NCBI GenBank assembly: GCA_934277435.1
Contig: CAKQUE010000001.1
Coordinates: forward strand, 124,001-188,000
Direction of reading: 5' to 3'
From: an uncultured Alphaproteobacteria bacterium
GTDB taxonomy: Bacteria > Pseudomonadota > Alphaproteobacteria > RF32 > CAG-239
DNA length: 64,000 nt
The notes beneath the pieces are model-generated. The model was given only the letters and a program-made list of their open reading frames with translations. It made no database searches and had not been told where the DNA came from. Positions 26,591 to 36,286 of this stretch are shown here, piece after piece. Every line of letters starts with the position of its first letter. Within the stretch, counting starts at the first letter, position 1. The position numbers and the translations under genes are program-made.

Positions 26591-26812
26591 TTAAGTTGGT
26601 GAGCGAATATGAGGGAGATTATCAGGTAAAAATAAACCTGTTCTCAATAAGTTGTTAAAACTTACAGCGGCTCCCCTTTTTAAGCAGCTGAGTATTAAAA
26701 CAACCCCTATGCATATATTCGCGGCAACTATAATACTTTCAAAACAAATTCGAAATAAAGTTAAAATAACCAATCCGACAATAAATGTAAAAAATAAAAA
26801 TATACCTGCCAT
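26591..26812 (-). CDS. Small membrane protein, uncertain
   Basis: A 73-residue reading frame with two strong hydrophobic helices (AGIFLFFTFIVGLVILTLF and an Ile/Val-rich second helix of about 19 residues) and a short polar tail. No ribosome binding site stands out, which lowers confidence. The terminator hairpin at 26519-26557 lies 30 bases downstream on the same strand, which supports a transcript. The overlapping plus-strand frame has no helix pattern and was not chosen. Confidence 0.45.
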   Translation of the reverse strand: MAGIFLFFTFIVGLVILTLFRICFESIIVAANICIGVVLILSCLKRGAAVSFNNLLRTGLFLPDNLPHIRSPT

Positions 26813-26862
26813 AATTATTAAAATTTGGCTTTGTTTAACACTTTAGTTTGTGTTTGTCAACA

Positions 26863-27678
26863 TTATTTGACAACTTTTTTATCTGTTAACAATTCAGAAG
26901 CGGCAGTATCGGACTCTACTACTGACATATCAGTCGTTTCCAAATAATTACGCACGTATTCTTCTTTAGTTAAGCAGTTTTCTTTAGCTTTTTTCTCGTC
27001 TTGATAAAGCTCTCGCCAATCATCTTTACTCAAATTATCTTCAGTAAAGCTATCTGTATTTTTAGCAAAAACAACCATATATTCAGCATATTCATCTTCG
27101 GTTACACAACCGTTCTTGTCTTTATCCATTTGAAAATAGTTTTCTTCGGCAATATTATTAGAAATATTGTTTATAAATTTATTAGACAGCTCTTCTGTTG
27201 ACATACTATTAAATTTATCTAAAGTTGTCTTTGTTTTTTCCATTTTTTCTTTCAAATCATTTATCATTTCTTGGGGAGATTTATTTGCCATATCCTGCAT
27301 TTTTTTTATCCGCTCTTGCGCTTCATATTCTGTTTCTTTTTGCAAAAGCGCCATATATTCATCTTTACTCAACCGAGAATCGCTATTTTTATCAAATTGC
27401 TTAAAATATTCCCTCAATCTAGCTTTTTTCTGTGCTTTTTCACTTTCTTGTAAATTCAAGTCTATATCCACGCTGTTTACTAAATAACTAAATTCATTTT
27501 CAGAAATATATCCATCAGAGTTAACATCGCTGACATCAAAACTATTGTCCAACATTTCATTAATATCCGGCTCAGATAATTTTTCTTGCACGGCTTTTTT
27601 AACATCAAATTCCTGCGCTTGCACAGAAAATACGCAAACAACACTACATAAACAAAAATATATAAATTTATACATCAT
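26863..27678 (-). CDS. Secreted EF-hand calcium-binding protein
   Basis: About 271 residues. Start at the ATG at 27678, 7 bases after AAGGA; the longer frame has none. A signal peptide (YKFIYFCLCSVVCVFSVQA) precedes three canonical EF-hand loops: DVNSDGYISENE (about 51-62), DKNSDSRLSKDE (96-107) and DKDKNGCVTEDE (185-196), all with acidic positions 1, 3, 5 and 12. A fourth is degenerate (CLTKEEYVRNYL). The middle is helical and charged. It probably binds calcium outside the cytoplasm; the target is unknown. It lies 600 bases upstream of the exported ankyrin gene with the small membrane gene between. Confidence 0.87.
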   Translation of the reverse strand: MMYKFIYFCLCSVVCVFSVQAQEFDVKKAVQEKLSEPDINEMLDNSFDVSDVNSDGYISENEFSYLVNSVDIDLNLQESEKAQKKARLREYFKQFDKNSDSRLSKDEYMALLQKETEYEAQERIKKMQDMANKSPQEMINDLKEKMEKTKTTLDKFNSMSTEELSNKFINNISNNIAEENYFQMDKDKNGCVTEDEYAEYMVVFAKNTDSFTEDNLSKDDWRELYQDEKKAKENCLTKEEYVRNYLETTDMSVVESDTAASELLTDKKVVK

Positions 27679-27847
27679 CGAAAAATCCTTTTTATTTATT
27701 AACATACTTTTTTTATAGCATTATTCTAATTTTTATTCAATCTTTAAAAAACTTTTAAAAAACAACCTGTTTTTATTGACTTTTTGACAAAAAAAAGTTA
27801 AGCTCTTGGTAAATTTCAATTATTATAAATCTTTTAAACTTATTCTT

Positions 27848-28270
27848 ATGAAGCATTTTTATATTTTAATCGTGTTCATTTTCGGTTTAGTATTCGGTGC
27901 CGGCGGCTGTATGCTGTTTCACAAATACTTCGTTCAAAATGAAACTCAAGAAGTTGTTAACGCTGTGGAAGAGGCCAAAGTTGCTCAAGAAGAGTTTGTT
28001 TACGGTTCTGATTTTGCCGAGATTGTGCCTTTAGCAACATTCACTCCGCAAAAACAGGAACTTAAACCTTTGCCTCCGCAGAACAAACAGCCTAAAAAAG
28101 ATGAAAGCCACGCATTTTTTGCCATGTTTTCCGCGCTATCTATTATCAGTTTGATATTAGCTATAGCTTTTAGCATTAACGCGGCACATTCTGACAAGAC
28201 GCGTGATATGGCTGTCTTTTTTGCGATTTTTACAGGAATAGCATTAGTAGCAGCTTTCTTCTGTTACTAA
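27848..28270 (+). CDS. Membrane protein with N-terminal anchor and two C-terminal helices
   Basis: A 140-residue protein. The N-terminal helix (HFYILIVFIFGLVFGAGGCM) is followed by a polar, Pro/Gln/Lys-rich linker (about 35-90) and two C-terminal membrane helices (FFAMFSALSIISLILAIAFS and FAIFTGIALVAAFFCY). A longer frame starting at a TTG (27806) is possible but the ATG at 27848 is more natural. No family is recognised. It is a single-gene unit between two convergent minus genes, ending in a good terminator. Confidence 0.6.
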   Translation: MKHFYILIVFIFGLVFGAGGCMLFHKYFVQNETQEVVNAVEEAKVAQEEFVYGSDFAEIVPLATFTPQKQELKPLPPQNKQPKKDESHAFFAMFSALSIISLILAIAFSINAAHSDKTRDMAVFFAIFTGIALVAAFFCY

Positions 28271-28278
28271 TCTTATAA

Positions 28279-28312
28279 AAAAGACCGAATTTGCAATCGG
28301 TCTTTTTTTATT
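28279..28312. terminator. Bidirectional terminator
   Basis: Perfect 8-bp stem AAGACCGA (28281-28288) / TCGGTCTT (28297-28304) followed by seven T and preceded by A-rich sequence, so it works for both converging genes. Confidence 0.85.
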
Positions 28313-28314
28313 AA

Positions 28315-28716
28315 CTAAAATTTTTGCTTTATTCCGCTATAAATCATACAACCTAACCCAAAAATCAGAATAAGCGCCAGCACAATCAACAAAAAATATA
28401 CAGAGATATATAAAATACCGGCAGCCAACAAAATTGAAAGTGCAAATAACCCCGATTCCTGCAATAATTTCAGCCATGATTTATTTTTTGGCAACATTAT
28501 AAAGTGTTCGTTATCCGGATATCCGTTAACACCATGCCCGCATTTCAAACAATATTTAGAATCTACCGGAATGTTGGCACCGCAGCGGTCGCACACCAAA
28601 TACAAATCATCTGTCCCATCTATGGTTTTATGCAGACAATGTGGGCATAAACTCCATTTCCATAACTTGATAGGAGACACGTCTTTTTGGCAATAAAAGC
28701 AAAAAACTTTTTTCAT
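28315..28716 (-). CDS. Membrane protein with two zinc ribbons
   Basis: A 133-residue protein. Residues 1-60 carry four CxxC pairs: CFYC, CPHC, CDRC and CLKC, i.e. two zinc ribbons of the kind found in DUF-type regulators. Residues 80-125 form two membrane helices (GLFALSILLAAGILYISVYF and LIVLALILIFGLG). The zinc ribbons face the cytoplasm if the helices form a hairpin. Function not known; zinc-ribbon membrane proteins of this size occur as components of stress or transport systems. It ends at the bidirectional terminator. Confidence 0.75.
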   Translation of the reverse strand: MKKVFCFYCQKDVSPIKLWKWSLCPHCLHKTIDGTDDLYLVCDRCGANIPVDSKYCLKCGHGVNGYPDNEHFIMLPKNKSWLKLLQESGLFALSILLAAGILYISVYFLLIVLALILIFGLGCMIYSGIKQKF

Positions 28717-28995
28717 TTATTTTCCTTAAATATCTTTCGTTACATAATTTATTTAGTTTTTTATCAAATAAAAGGCAAGAGATTTTGCAAACATTTTCAA
28801 TTTTTAACGAATAAGCATTAATAGCCAGAATATTATTAACGGATTTGACATTATCTGCAAGTTACCGAAAAAAGTTATCATGAAAGCGAAAAAATCTAAC
28901 CTAACGGTTATCTTTGATTTAGTCAAACAGACCTTATCTTTTTGAATGTAACAGCAAAATGTTATGTTTTCGAAACAAATTAAGAGGAGAAAAAA

Positions 28996-29136
28996 ATGAA
29001 AAAAGAATCAAAATCTTATGATAACAAAAAATCATCTCAAAAAGCACAACCAACAGTTTCTAAAGGAGGTTGCGGCTGTGGCTGCAATTCAGCTTCGGAA
29101 ATGGAAGAAATTGATGAAATTTCTATCAGCAAATAG
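28996..29136 (+). CDS. Small Cys-rich peptide (GCGCGC)
   Basis: A 46-residue reading frame with a strong ribosome binding site (AAGAGGAG, 7 bases before ATG) and a short 8-base gap to the hsp20 gene. The N-terminal half is basic and polar (KKESKSYDNKKSSQKAQ). The middle is GGCGCGC (three alternating cysteines) and the tail is acidic (SEMEEIDEISIS). The Cys block could bind a metal like a metallothionein, or the peptide could be a modified-peptide precursor with a leader; neither is shown by the sequence. The coupling to hsp20 suggests a stress role. Confidence 0.65.
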   Translation: MKKESKSYDNKKSSQKAQPTVSKGGCGCGCNSASEMEEIDEISISK

Positions 29137-29144
29137 GTTTTGAT

Positions 29145-29633
29145 ATGAAAAATTTGACGGCGAGCGGCACCAACAGCCGCAGCCGCCATAGCGAAACAGC
29201 TGCTTATAATCATAACAACAACGATTTTAGCAACTTTATGAATTATTTTTGGAATTATACTGATATGCCGGAAAATTTGGCTGAAGATTTAGAACCTCGT
29301 ATTCAAGTTGTTGAAAATAAAGATTCTATAAATGTCACAGCCGAGCTTCCGGGAATTGCCGAAAACGATATTGATTTACAAATTTCTGCCGACGGATATT
29401 TATCTATCAGCGGCGAAAAGAAAAATACCAACACCGCAGCGGCAAAAAACTCTTATTTTTCCGAAATTTCATACGGTATGTTTAAGCGAACTATCCCTTT
29501 GCCTTGGGATTTGGCTTATGATAACGCAGCCGCAACCTATGCTAATGGCGTGCTGTCTGTTTTGATACCTAAAACTCAGGTTGAAAAACAAAAATTCAAA
29601 AAAATTGCAATTAATACAACTAATAAAAATTAA
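29145..29633 (+). CDS. Small heat shock protein Hsp20
   Basis: A 162-residue ATP-independent holdase. The alpha-crystallin domain spans about 50-150, beginning PRIQVVENKDSINVTAELPG and ending with the GVLSVLIPKTQ stretch; the family's conserved GVLxxxxPK is present. The N-terminal arm is polar and Asn/Ser/Phe-rich. The start lies 8 bases after the Cys-rich peptide stop and has only a weak site, consistent with coupled translation. It is expected to be heat or stress induced; no clear sigma-32 promoter could be fixed in the upstream 280 bases. Confidence 0.9.
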   Translation: MKNLTASGTNSRSRHSETAAYNHNNNDFSNFMNYFWNYTDMPENLAEDLEPRIQVVENKDSINVTAELPGIAENDIDLQISADGYLSISGEKKNTNTAAAKNSYFSEISYGMFKRTIPLPWDLAYDNAAATYANGVLSVLIPKTQVEKQKFKKIAINTTNKN

Positions 29634-29638
29634 TTACT

Positions 29639-29671
29639 CGGCTCTGTTTCACATGAAACAGAGCATTTTTA
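29639..29671 (+). terminator. Terminator with a parS-like core
   Basis: A perfect 11-bp inverted repeat GCTCTGTTTCA (29641-29651) / TGAAACAGAGC (29654-29664) followed by a T-run. Bases 29645-29660 read TGTTTCACATGAAACA, one base from the perfect parS. It clearly terminates the hsp20 unit; whether ParB binds it is open. Confidence 0.8.
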
Positions 29672-29755
29672 TATATCCTCAGCACTGTACCTTAATCAAA
29701 ATTTAAATTCTTTAATTTAGAATGAAGTAAATTTTTGTTTTTAACGAGGTTAAAT

Positions 29756-32700
29756 ATGTTTGAAAATAAGCTTTTACTTAAAACCGTAGGTTTAATTTCT
29801 TTGGTGTCTTTCAGTCTATCTGTTGCACCATCAAAAGTTTATGCCCATAAATTGGCGCCGTTATCTTTTTCTAAAATGTATAACTTAGCGCAAAATGGTG
29901 ATGTTGAAGCTTTACGCGCCTCTGTAAGACGAGGTATGAACATAGATAGCGTCAACCAAAACGGAGATACCGGCTTGTGTGTGGCCGCTCAGTACCGTGA
30001 CGCCTACACCTATAATGCTTTTCGCGCTGCAGGAGCTAACCCTCGTCATCCATGTGTACAAAGAATTGCCTATTATGAAAATTTTGTAAACTCTTCAAAA
30101 GCTGTTTCGGTTACGGCTACACCTCGAGAAGCTTATGGAACTATGGGAAAAGAGGAATATAAAATTTCTCCGACAACTTGGTGGCTCTTAGGAGGTCTTG
30201 CTTTAGGCGGAGGTATTGCCGCAATAGCCATGGGTGGCGGTGGTGGCGGCGGCAGTGGCGGCAGCGAAGAAAAAGAAAGCTACAATTATATTGGTGAAGG
30301 TATTTCTTCAAGCACCAAAAGCGTAAACTGTTCATCGGCAATTAATAAAGACAATTTATTGAAAGTTTCTAATGCCGATTTGAAAAAAACTGCCAAAATT
30401 AATTTCAATGAAAATGTCGTAGAAGCCGGAAAATCTTTGACTATTGGTTTGAAAGCTATAAATAATGGTTCATATGCCAACTCAGAAAATTCAAAAATAG
30501 AAGTCGGCTCCGGTGCCGCAGGTATGGCCGCCATAACAAAAAGTAAGGTGATAAACGACGGATATATCAATGTTAACGCTTTCAACAATTCTATCGGAAT
30601 GATTGCCAGCAACCATTCTGTTGCTGATAACAACGGCGAAGGAGTTATTGACAACTCAACTAGCTCAGCCACAAACGGTATTGATTTAAACTTTTCCGGT
30701 TTTGATGAAAATAATCTAGTTATAGGGATGTATGCTGATAGCGCTTCAACTATCAATAATAACGGAGATATACAAGGAACAGCCATCAAAGCCAGTACAG
30801 ATCCGACTAAAGAAACCGATAAAAACACCAACAACAGCGGTAATATTATTGGCGACATTTTGTCTGCCGAAGCTACAACAACCACATCATCAACTGCTGT
30901 TTCCGGAACTCTTGTCGGTATGGAAACAATGATATTAAATACAGGTTCTAACGCCGTAAACGAAAAAACAACAGCTAATAATAACGGTAAAATAAAGCTA
31001 AGTGCCGGCGACGGTGGCCTTAGCTCTGAAATAAAAGTAAATCTTATCGGTATGGGCAGCTATTTGGACGACGGTTTTATGAACGGTTCCAAAAACATTC
31101 AGCGCGCCGATAAAGCTGTTTTGAATAACAAAGGTATTATAGAGCTTAGCTATACCGGAAATTACACCTTTGACACCACCAAAACTCTGCGCAAAGGCTT
31201 GGGCGGTATTGTCGGTATGCGTTCTGACGCTAATACAACGGCAGAAAATAACGGCACTATAAAAATAGTGTTACCTGATAACTCTTCTTCCAGCTCTTCT
31301 GGCTCGTCTAGCTCTTCTGGCTCGTCTAGCAGCAATGTCGCCGTGGCTGCAGGTATGCAGTCTGTACACAGCGGAGCAATAACAAATAATAAAAACATTT
31401 TAATCGAAACAAAAGGCACAAACGCAAGAATAACTTATGGTATGATTGCGGTAGAAGGCAACGGTACTGTTTCGGGATTATACACCACAAACAAGCCAAC
31501 CCTCACCAACAACAAAACCATTGAGATGAAAGCAAGCAACAGCTATGGTATGGCTTCATATAACGGCGGCAAAGTAATTAATAACGGAAAAATCCGCTTA
31601 GGTTCGGAAGATAACACATTTTACACAAAAAACATTGGTATCTATGGTTCCGGCGACAGTACTTTAACAAGTTTAACCAATAGCAGCAATGGTGTTATTG
31701 ACATATATTCTTCTGAATCCGTAGCTATGAAAAATGATTTTAGCGGCGGTACAATTTTGCAAAATGACGGCACTATTAATGTTTATAAAAGCGCAATAGG
31801 AACCAAAATTTTCAGCGGTAATTACAGCAATCTGATAAATAACGGCACCATAAATTATGAAGCAACTGCAAACTCCTCTACTGGCAATGATAATTCATCT
31901 TCCGGCAGCGGTTCAACTTCAAACAATTCCGGTTTAGCCGCAGATTCATATAATTTGAACATTACTCAACACATTGTGAGCACAAAATCTCCTTCTGCCA
32001 CCGCAACTTCAAGCGGAACCGAAAGAATTGAAAACTATGGTAAAATAAGATTGGTAACCGCAAATTCTGCAGCTATGTCAGTGGAAACAAAGCAAGGAAC
32101 TGCTTATAACGGCGGAATTATCGACCTAATTTCCAACAATGATAATAATAAAAATGTTGGCAATAACTTTGTAAACGCCGGTATGTATTTGGGTAGCGAC
32201 ACTATTATCACGGCAAATATAACCAATGCCGGAACAATAAATGTGGAATCAGGCTATTCCGTTGGTATGGCGAGCGTTTCCACAAGTATTTCCAGCGTTA
32301 TCAACAGTGAAACCGGCGTGATTAATGTAAAAGGTGATAACTCATTTGGTCTTTATGCGACTGGAAACAGCTACTTATATAATAACGGTATTATCAATAT
32401 TTATGGTGACAACAGTATTGGTATTTATTCAAAAGGTAACGGTGAGGGACAAACCGGAGCGGTAATTAAAAATAATTTAATTAAAATTTATGGCGCAAAC
32501 GCTGTGGCCTTTCAGATAAGCGGTACAGCAACCATCGAAAACCCAGGAATTGTTGATGTTTGTTCGGCAAGAGATTCAGGTTGTAATCCAAAAGCCGCTT
32601 CGACTATGTCTTTCTATTCTGTTTCAGGTAATTTAAAGCAAGCACTAAGTCAAGGAACTTTAGCTAAACTTGCCAGCGGCAGCTATGTTACAATAGATAA

Positions 32701-34891
32701 ATCGTCCGAACTCACACTTTTAGACAACGGAACAGTGATAGACGCGTCAAAAGGCGGAACTGTAACCAATAATGGAACTATAAATTTAAATTCTAGCGAT
32801 GGAATAGGTATAAAAGCAGGTGATAGTAGCAAAATCACAAATGAAAATATCATAAATTTGGACGGCTCAAATAATATTGGCATTGACGCCAGCGGAGGCG
32901 AAATTAAAAATAACGGTAAAATTGATATAAAATCCTCATCTAGTAAAGGCGTTAAACTTACTGGCAATGCAAAATTCACAAATGGTACCGGCGGTATTAT
33001 AAATGTGAATAAAGATTATACCGACAGCACCGGTATCTATATATTATCAAATTCTTCCGAGAGCAACAGCTCCAGCTCAGGAGCGTCAGCCACTAATGAA
33101 GGTAAAATTTGGATAAAAGGCGATAACAGCACCGGTGTTTATATTGACGGCGGCGAATTTACCAACAGCGGAACTATAGTTTCTGGCGGCACAGCCAGCG
33201 GTGATAGTTTTGTTGTAGATAACAAAGGTATAACAAACGGTTATGGTATTCGTATAAAAAACGGCTCGGCAACAAACAGCGGAAAAATATATATGTTTGG
33301 TAAAGGAGAGGCAAGCGCAGTTTTAGTAGAAGGCGGTGAATTCACCAACAGCGGAACTATTTATGTTGATGGTCTAAATAATGGAAGCAACAAGATTTTC
33401 GCTATTATAGTAGAAGGAAATGGAACTGCTCAAAATACTGGTACTGTTACTTATGTAAACGGAGCTGGTCAATATAATGGAAAGGTGGAAGATGAAAAAT
33501 CTACCACCAGTACCGCATCACTTTCTGCAGGAATTTTAGTAAAATCAGGTGGAGTATTCAAAAATAGCGGTGTGGTTAAAACCGATACGGTTATGGATTT
33601 TAATTCCGCCGCATCTAAAAACAGCAAAATTGTAATCAGCAAAAACGGTTCTTATCAAGCCAAAAGCTTTAAAGGTAATGTTGTTGCAGATGCTGACATA
33701 ACTCAAAACGGATTTGAAACAACCTATCGCAATGATAACTCATTTATTGGTAAAGACGAAGGTTTAAATGTGATTTCCGGCTCATACATGTTTAATACTG
33801 AAAAAGCCGTTAACGAATCCGGCAACACTGGCGTGATTATGACTATGAAATCATTTGCAGAAACTGTTGCTGATAAAAAATTGGCTTCTTATTTAAGCAC
33901 TAACTATGCGGCGCAAAAAGGCGAGGGCGTTTTCAACATCTTAAAAGGCGCTGCTACTGCTACGGCTTTTGATATGGCAATAAACCGCGAGTTTGGCTTT
34001 AGTATGATTCCAAATTTAGCAAAACAAGATTTAGATTTGCTTTCAAATATTAACCGCGCGGCTAATGACGATATTTTGACGCAAACTGATGAAATCAACC
34101 GCACTAAAGTTAACGTTATGGCTTATCAACAAGAGTTTGATAACAAACAAAATGTTTCCGGCTACAAAGACAAGGTGACAGCGGTTTATGGTTTCAGCGA
34201 CTATCAAATTGACAACAACTGGCGCGCCGGTTTTGGTGTGGCGGCGGCTCGCAGCGACAGCGATTTTGATGACGATTCATCTCGTTATAACAATGTGCTG
34301 GAGGTTTTTGCTCCGCTTACTTACACTAACGATAATTTCCGCGCTATGGCTAAACCTAAAGTCGGTTTTGGCAAAGGTCACTACAGCCGCAGCGGCATAG
34401 ATAAAGCCTATAAAGCAGATTTAACCAACTACTACTATGGTGTTGATGCTGAAGCCCGTCAAACTATAGATATTGATGTTGCGCAAATTGAGCCTGTTGT
34501 CGGCGCTAATATTACCGAAGTAAACGTTGACGACTTAAAAGAAAATAACGGCGGACTTAAAGCGGACAGCGATAAAGTTACGTCTATTCAATCTGTTATT
34601 GGTATGGATATTAAAAAAGAGTTTGAACTTGGCAAAGAACAATCTGTTTTATTAACTGCCGGCGGACGCTATTTCCATGAATTTGGCGATAAATATTCAA
34701 CAATGGCGACCATGGACAATATGCTTGGTTCTTATCAAATTAACAGTAATCGTTTACAGCGTAACAGCGGTTTGCTGACAATGAAAGCGCAATACGACTA
34801 TAAAAAACTTTCGCTCAGCGCTGCGGTAAACGCCCCGATCGAACAAAAGAGCAATGTTTACTATCTGTTCAATTTAGGTTATAAGTTCTAA
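29756..34891 (+). CDS. Autotransporter adhesin with N-terminal ankyrin region
   Basis: About 1711 residues. The start is set by GAGG 7 bases before the ATG at 29756. A signal peptide ([18 protein letters not shown]) leads into an ankyrin-like segment ([20 protein letters not shown], ending near 100). A hydrophobic, Gly-rich stretch ([20 protein letters not shown], about 141-160) and a Gly/Ser linker follow. The passenger (about 180-1430) is a repetitive beta-helix rich in N-x-G-x-I and NNG, with Ser-rich tracts. The last 270 residues form a 12-strand autotransporter barrel ending [10 protein letters not shown]. It should be surface-exposed and adhesive. The Fic gene begins 20 bases after its stop. 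Confidence 0.9.
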   Translation: MFENKLLLKTVGLISLVSFSLSVAPSKVYAHKLAPLSFSKMYNLAQNGDVEALRASVRRGMNIDSVNQNGDTGLCVAAQYRDAYTYNAFRAAGANPRHPCVQRIAYYENFVNSSKAVSVTATPREAYGTMGKEEYKISPTTWWLLGGLALGGGIAAIAMGGGGGGGSGGSEEKESYNYIGEGISSSTKSVNCSSAINKDNLLKVSNADLKKTAKINFNENVVEAGKSLTIGLKAINNGSYANSENSKIEVGSGAAGMAAITKSKVINDGYINVNAFNNSIGMIASNHSVADNNGEGVIDNSTSSATNGIDLNFSGFDENNLVIGMYADSASTINNNGDIQGTAIKASTDPTKETDKNTNNSGNIIGDILSAEATTTTSSTAVSGTLVGMETMILNTGSNAVNEKTTANNNGKIKLSAGDGGLSSEIKVNLIGMGSYLDDGFMNGSKNIQRADKAVLNNKGIIELSYTGNYTFDTTKTLRKGLGGIVGMRSDANTTAENNGTIKIVLPDNSSSSSSGSSSSSGSSSSNVAVAAGMQSVHSGAITNNKNILIETKGTNARITYGMIAVEGNGTVSGLYTTNKPTLTNNKTIEMKASNSYGMASYNGGKVINNGKIRLGSEDNTFYTKNIGIYGSGDSTLTSLTNSSNGVIDIYSSESVAMKNDFSGGTILQNDGTINVYKSAIGTKIFSGNYSNLINNGTINYEATANSSTGNDNSSSGSGSTSNNSGLAADSYNLNITQHIVSTKSPSATATSSGTERIENYGKIRLVTANSAAMSVETKQGTAYNGGIIDLISNNDNNKNVGNNFVNAGMYLGSDTIITANITNAGTINVESGYSVGMASVSTSISSVINSETGVINVKGDNSFGLYATGNSYLYNNGIINIYGDNSIGIYSKGNGEGQTGAVIKNNLIKIYGANAVAFQISGTATIENPGIVDVCSARDSGCNPKAASTMSFYSVSGNLKQALSQGTLAKLASGSYVTIDKSSELTLLDNGTVIDASKGGTVTNNGTINLNSSDGIGIKAGDSSKITNENIINLDGSNNIGIDASGGEIKNNGKIDIKSSSSKGVKLTGNAKFTNGTGGIINVNKDYTDSTGIYILSNSSESNSSSSGASATNEGKIWIKGDNSTGVYIDGGEFTNSGTIVSGGTASGDSFVVDNKGITNGYGIRIKNGSATNSGKIYMFGKGEASAVLVEGGEFTNSGTIYVDGLNNGSNKIFAIIVEGNGTAQNTGTVTYVNGAGQYNGKVEDEKSTTSTASLSAGILVKSGGVFKNSGVVKTDTVMDFNSAASKNSKIVISKNGSYQAKSFKGNVVADADITQNGFETTYRNDNSFIGKDEGLNVISGSYMFNTEKAVNESGNTGVIMTMKSFAETVADKKLASYLSTNYAAQKGEGVFNILKGAATATAFDMAINREFGFSMIPNLAKQDLDLLSNINRAANDDILTQTDEINRTKVNVMAYQQEFDNKQNVSGYKDKVTAVYGFSDYQIDNNWRAGFGVAAARSDSDFDDDSSRYNNVLEVFAPLTYTNDNFRAMAKPKVGFGKGHYSRSGIDKAYKADLTNYYYGVDAEARQTIDIDVAQIEPVVGANITEVNVDDLKENNGGLKADSDKVTSIQSVIGMDIKKEFELGKEQSVLLTAGGRYFHEFGDKYSTMATMDNMLGSYQINSNRLQRNSGLLTMKAQYDYKKLSLSAAVNAPIEQKSNVYYLFNLGYKF
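31283..31334 (+). repeat. In-frame Ser/Gly codon repeats in the passenger
   Basis: An 18-base unit encoding SSSGSS-type residues is repeated about twice (near 31290-31330), with similar Ser-rich stretches near 31880 and 33060. Being a multiple of three, length changes would keep the frame but alter the linker. Confidence 0.55.
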
Positions 34892-34910
34892 AGATTTTAA
34901 AGGTGTTGAT

Positions 34911-35519
34911 ATGGTTTTAGAAAACAAATTAAATATCACAGACCAAGTAGAACTCAATAAAGCTGAAGAGAAAATAAGTAAAATTAAGGCTAAAAAGCTC
35001 TTTGACAGCGGAAAAATTGATAATATAAAAGTAGGAACTTTTGCCGGTTTGAAACAAATTCATAAGTATTTGTTTGAAGATATTTACGATTTTGCCGGCA
35101 AGCTACGCACCGTCAACATTGCTAAAGGCAATTTTCGGTTTGCTCCGGTTATGTATTTAGCGCAATCCCTAAAGCAAATAGATAAAATGCCGCAATCAAA
35201 TTTTGATGAAATCGTGGAAAAATATGTGGAAATGAACGTTGCTCACCCGTTTAGAGAGGGAAATGGACGTGCGACTAGAATCTGGCTTGATTTAATCTTC
35301 AAAAAAGAACTGAAAAAAGTCGTGGATTGGAATAAAATTGATAAAGCCGATTATCTTTCCGCTATGGAAAGAAGTCCGATTAAAGATATAGAAATCAAAC
35401 ATTTGCTGCAAAATGCCCTTACAGATAAAATCAATGAACGTGAAATATTTATGAAAGGTATTGATGTCAGCTATTATTACGAAGGCTATGACGAATACAA
35501 TATTCACGATTTGATATAG
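34911..35519 (+). CDS. Fic-domain protein (AMPylase, class III-like)
   Basis: A 202-residue Fic protein. The catalytic motif is canonical, HPFREGNGR at 112-120, with the flap region about 75-90. Fic enzymes transfer AMP from ATP to hydroxyls of target proteins. Near the C-terminus is SYYYEG (187-192), which fits the (S/T)xxxE(G/N) autoinhibitory helix of class III Fic proteins. It has no signal peptide or secretion tag, so it may act inside the cell or be exported by another system. Its ATG is 20 bases after the autotransporter stop with AAAGGTG upstream, so it probably shares its message. No antitoxin-like gene adjoins it. Confidence 0.88.
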   Translation: MVLENKLNITDQVELNKAEEKISKIKAKKLFDSGKIDNIKVGTFAGLKQIHKYLFEDIYDFAGKLRTVNIAKGNFRFAPVMYLAQSLKQIDKMPQSNFDEIVEKYVEMNVAHPFREGNGRATRIWLDLIFKKELKKVVDWNKIDKADYLSAMERSPIKDIEIKHLLQNALTDKINEREIFMKGIDVSYYYEGYDEYNIHDLI

Positions 35520-35617
35520 TTAAATTGTTACATTTTTATAATTTTGAGAGTGGTGTTATCTAACGTTTTATCATTAAATACAGCATTTATATGTGGTTTT
35601 CGGCAAGAAAACTGATA

Positions 35618-35665
35618 ACTAAAAAAGTCTTTTAGCCGCATGTCAGCTAAAAGACTTTTTTATAT
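35618..35665. terminator. Long bidirectional terminator
   Basis: A perfect 15-bp stem AAAAAGTCTTTTAGC (35622-35636) / GCTAAAAGACTTTTT (35646-35660), flanked by A and T runs, between the Fic gene and the small membrane gene. Confidence 0.85.
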
Positions 35666-35850
35666 TAACGTACACAAAAACAATAAATTGTTATTACAAC
35701 CATTGCTATTACATACCATTTTGTTATTTTCCAAGATGTTTTTTCATCTTCTTTATAACGGTTTTCATATTCTACCTTATTTGTCATTTCTAACAAACCA
35801 AGATAAATAAATGTACAAACCATAAGCAATATACAATAAACAGCAATCAT
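35665..35850 (-). CDS. Small two-helix membrane protein
   Basis: About 61 residues if started at the ATG at 35850, which fits a clear promoter whose start site would be near 35880. A longer frame to 35904 would start upstream of that site. Two hydrophobic helices (MIAVYCILLMVCTFIYLGLL and KWYVIAMVVITIYCFCV) flank a charged central part (EYENRYKEDEKTSW). No family recognised. It ends at the strong terminator shared with the Fic gene. Could be a toxin-like or stress membrane peptide, but nothing beyond size and helices says so. Confidence 0.55.
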   Translation of the reverse strand: MIAVYCILLMVCTFIYLGLLEMTNKVEYENRYKEDEKTSWKITKWYVIAMVVITIYCFCVR

Positions 35851-35879
35851 AATTATTAAATATATAAAAATAAAACAAC

Positions 35880-35916
35880 TGCTGATATAGTACAATCTTG
35901 TCAAGATTTTGTCAAT
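35880..35916 (-). promoter_or_regulatory. Promoter TTGACA-N17-TACTAT
   Basis: A -35 TTGACA (minus strand, 35910-35915) and -10 TACTAT (35887-35892) with a 17-base spacer, consensus-like, reading toward the small membrane protein gene. Confidence 0.75.
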
Positions 35917-35999
35917 ATATTAAACACTTAAAAAATTTTTAAATAAAAAAAATCCGCCTCATTAGCGGACGAATGTGTATTAGTTGTTGGTTGTTAATA

Positions 36000-36030
36000 A
36001 AAAAAGCCCTCCAAAGGGAAAGCATTTTTT
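36000..36030 (-). terminator. Terminator after tRNA-Leu
   Basis: A G/C-rich imperfect hairpin (AGCCCTCC ... GGGAAAGC region) followed on the minus strand by a T-run, just downstream of the tRNA. A second small hairpin TCCGCC/GGCGGA-like is at 35950-35970. Confidence 0.5.
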
Positions 36031-36033
36031 AAT

Positions 36034-36120
36034 TGGTGCGCTAGGCCAGACTTGAACTGGCACGGGATAAATCCCAACAGATTTTAAGTCTGCAGCGTCT
36101 ACCGATTCCGCCACAAGCGC
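36034..36120 (-). tRNA. tRNA-Leu (anticodon TAA)
   Basis: An 87-base class II tRNA on the minus strand. The acceptor GCGCTTG pairs with CTAGCGC with one mismatch. D arm and long variable arm (GGGATTTATCCC-type) are present. The anticodon stem CAGA/TCTG encloses CTTAAAA (anticodon TAA). The T arm GCCAG/CTGGC holds TTCAAGT, and CCA is encoded. Confidence 0.92.
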
Positions 36121-36286
36121 ATCACATTTTTGTTATATACATAAATTTTTTGACATTTGCAACATAAAACTTGTCTTTTTTTGCAAAATATGCTTAATTA
36201 AACAACGGAAAGAGGAAATACATTCCTCTAGTTTAACTTAAGAATACAGCAGAAACAGCGTTTCGGTATTCTTTGGGGAGAAAAAA

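Noticed and set aside
26652..26846. 64-residue plus-strand frame
   Set aside because: Overlaps the more helical minus-strand frame and lacks protein-like composition or a ribosome binding site.
28717..28995. Sigma-32 promoter or ROSE thermometer before hsp20
   Set aside because: No -35/-10 pair at the right spacing and no clear thermometer hairpin over the ribosome binding site.
30286..30885. Minus-strand 199-residue frame in the autotransporter
   Set aside because: Antisense to a repetitive passenger, with hydrophobic low-complexity translation typical of such shadows.
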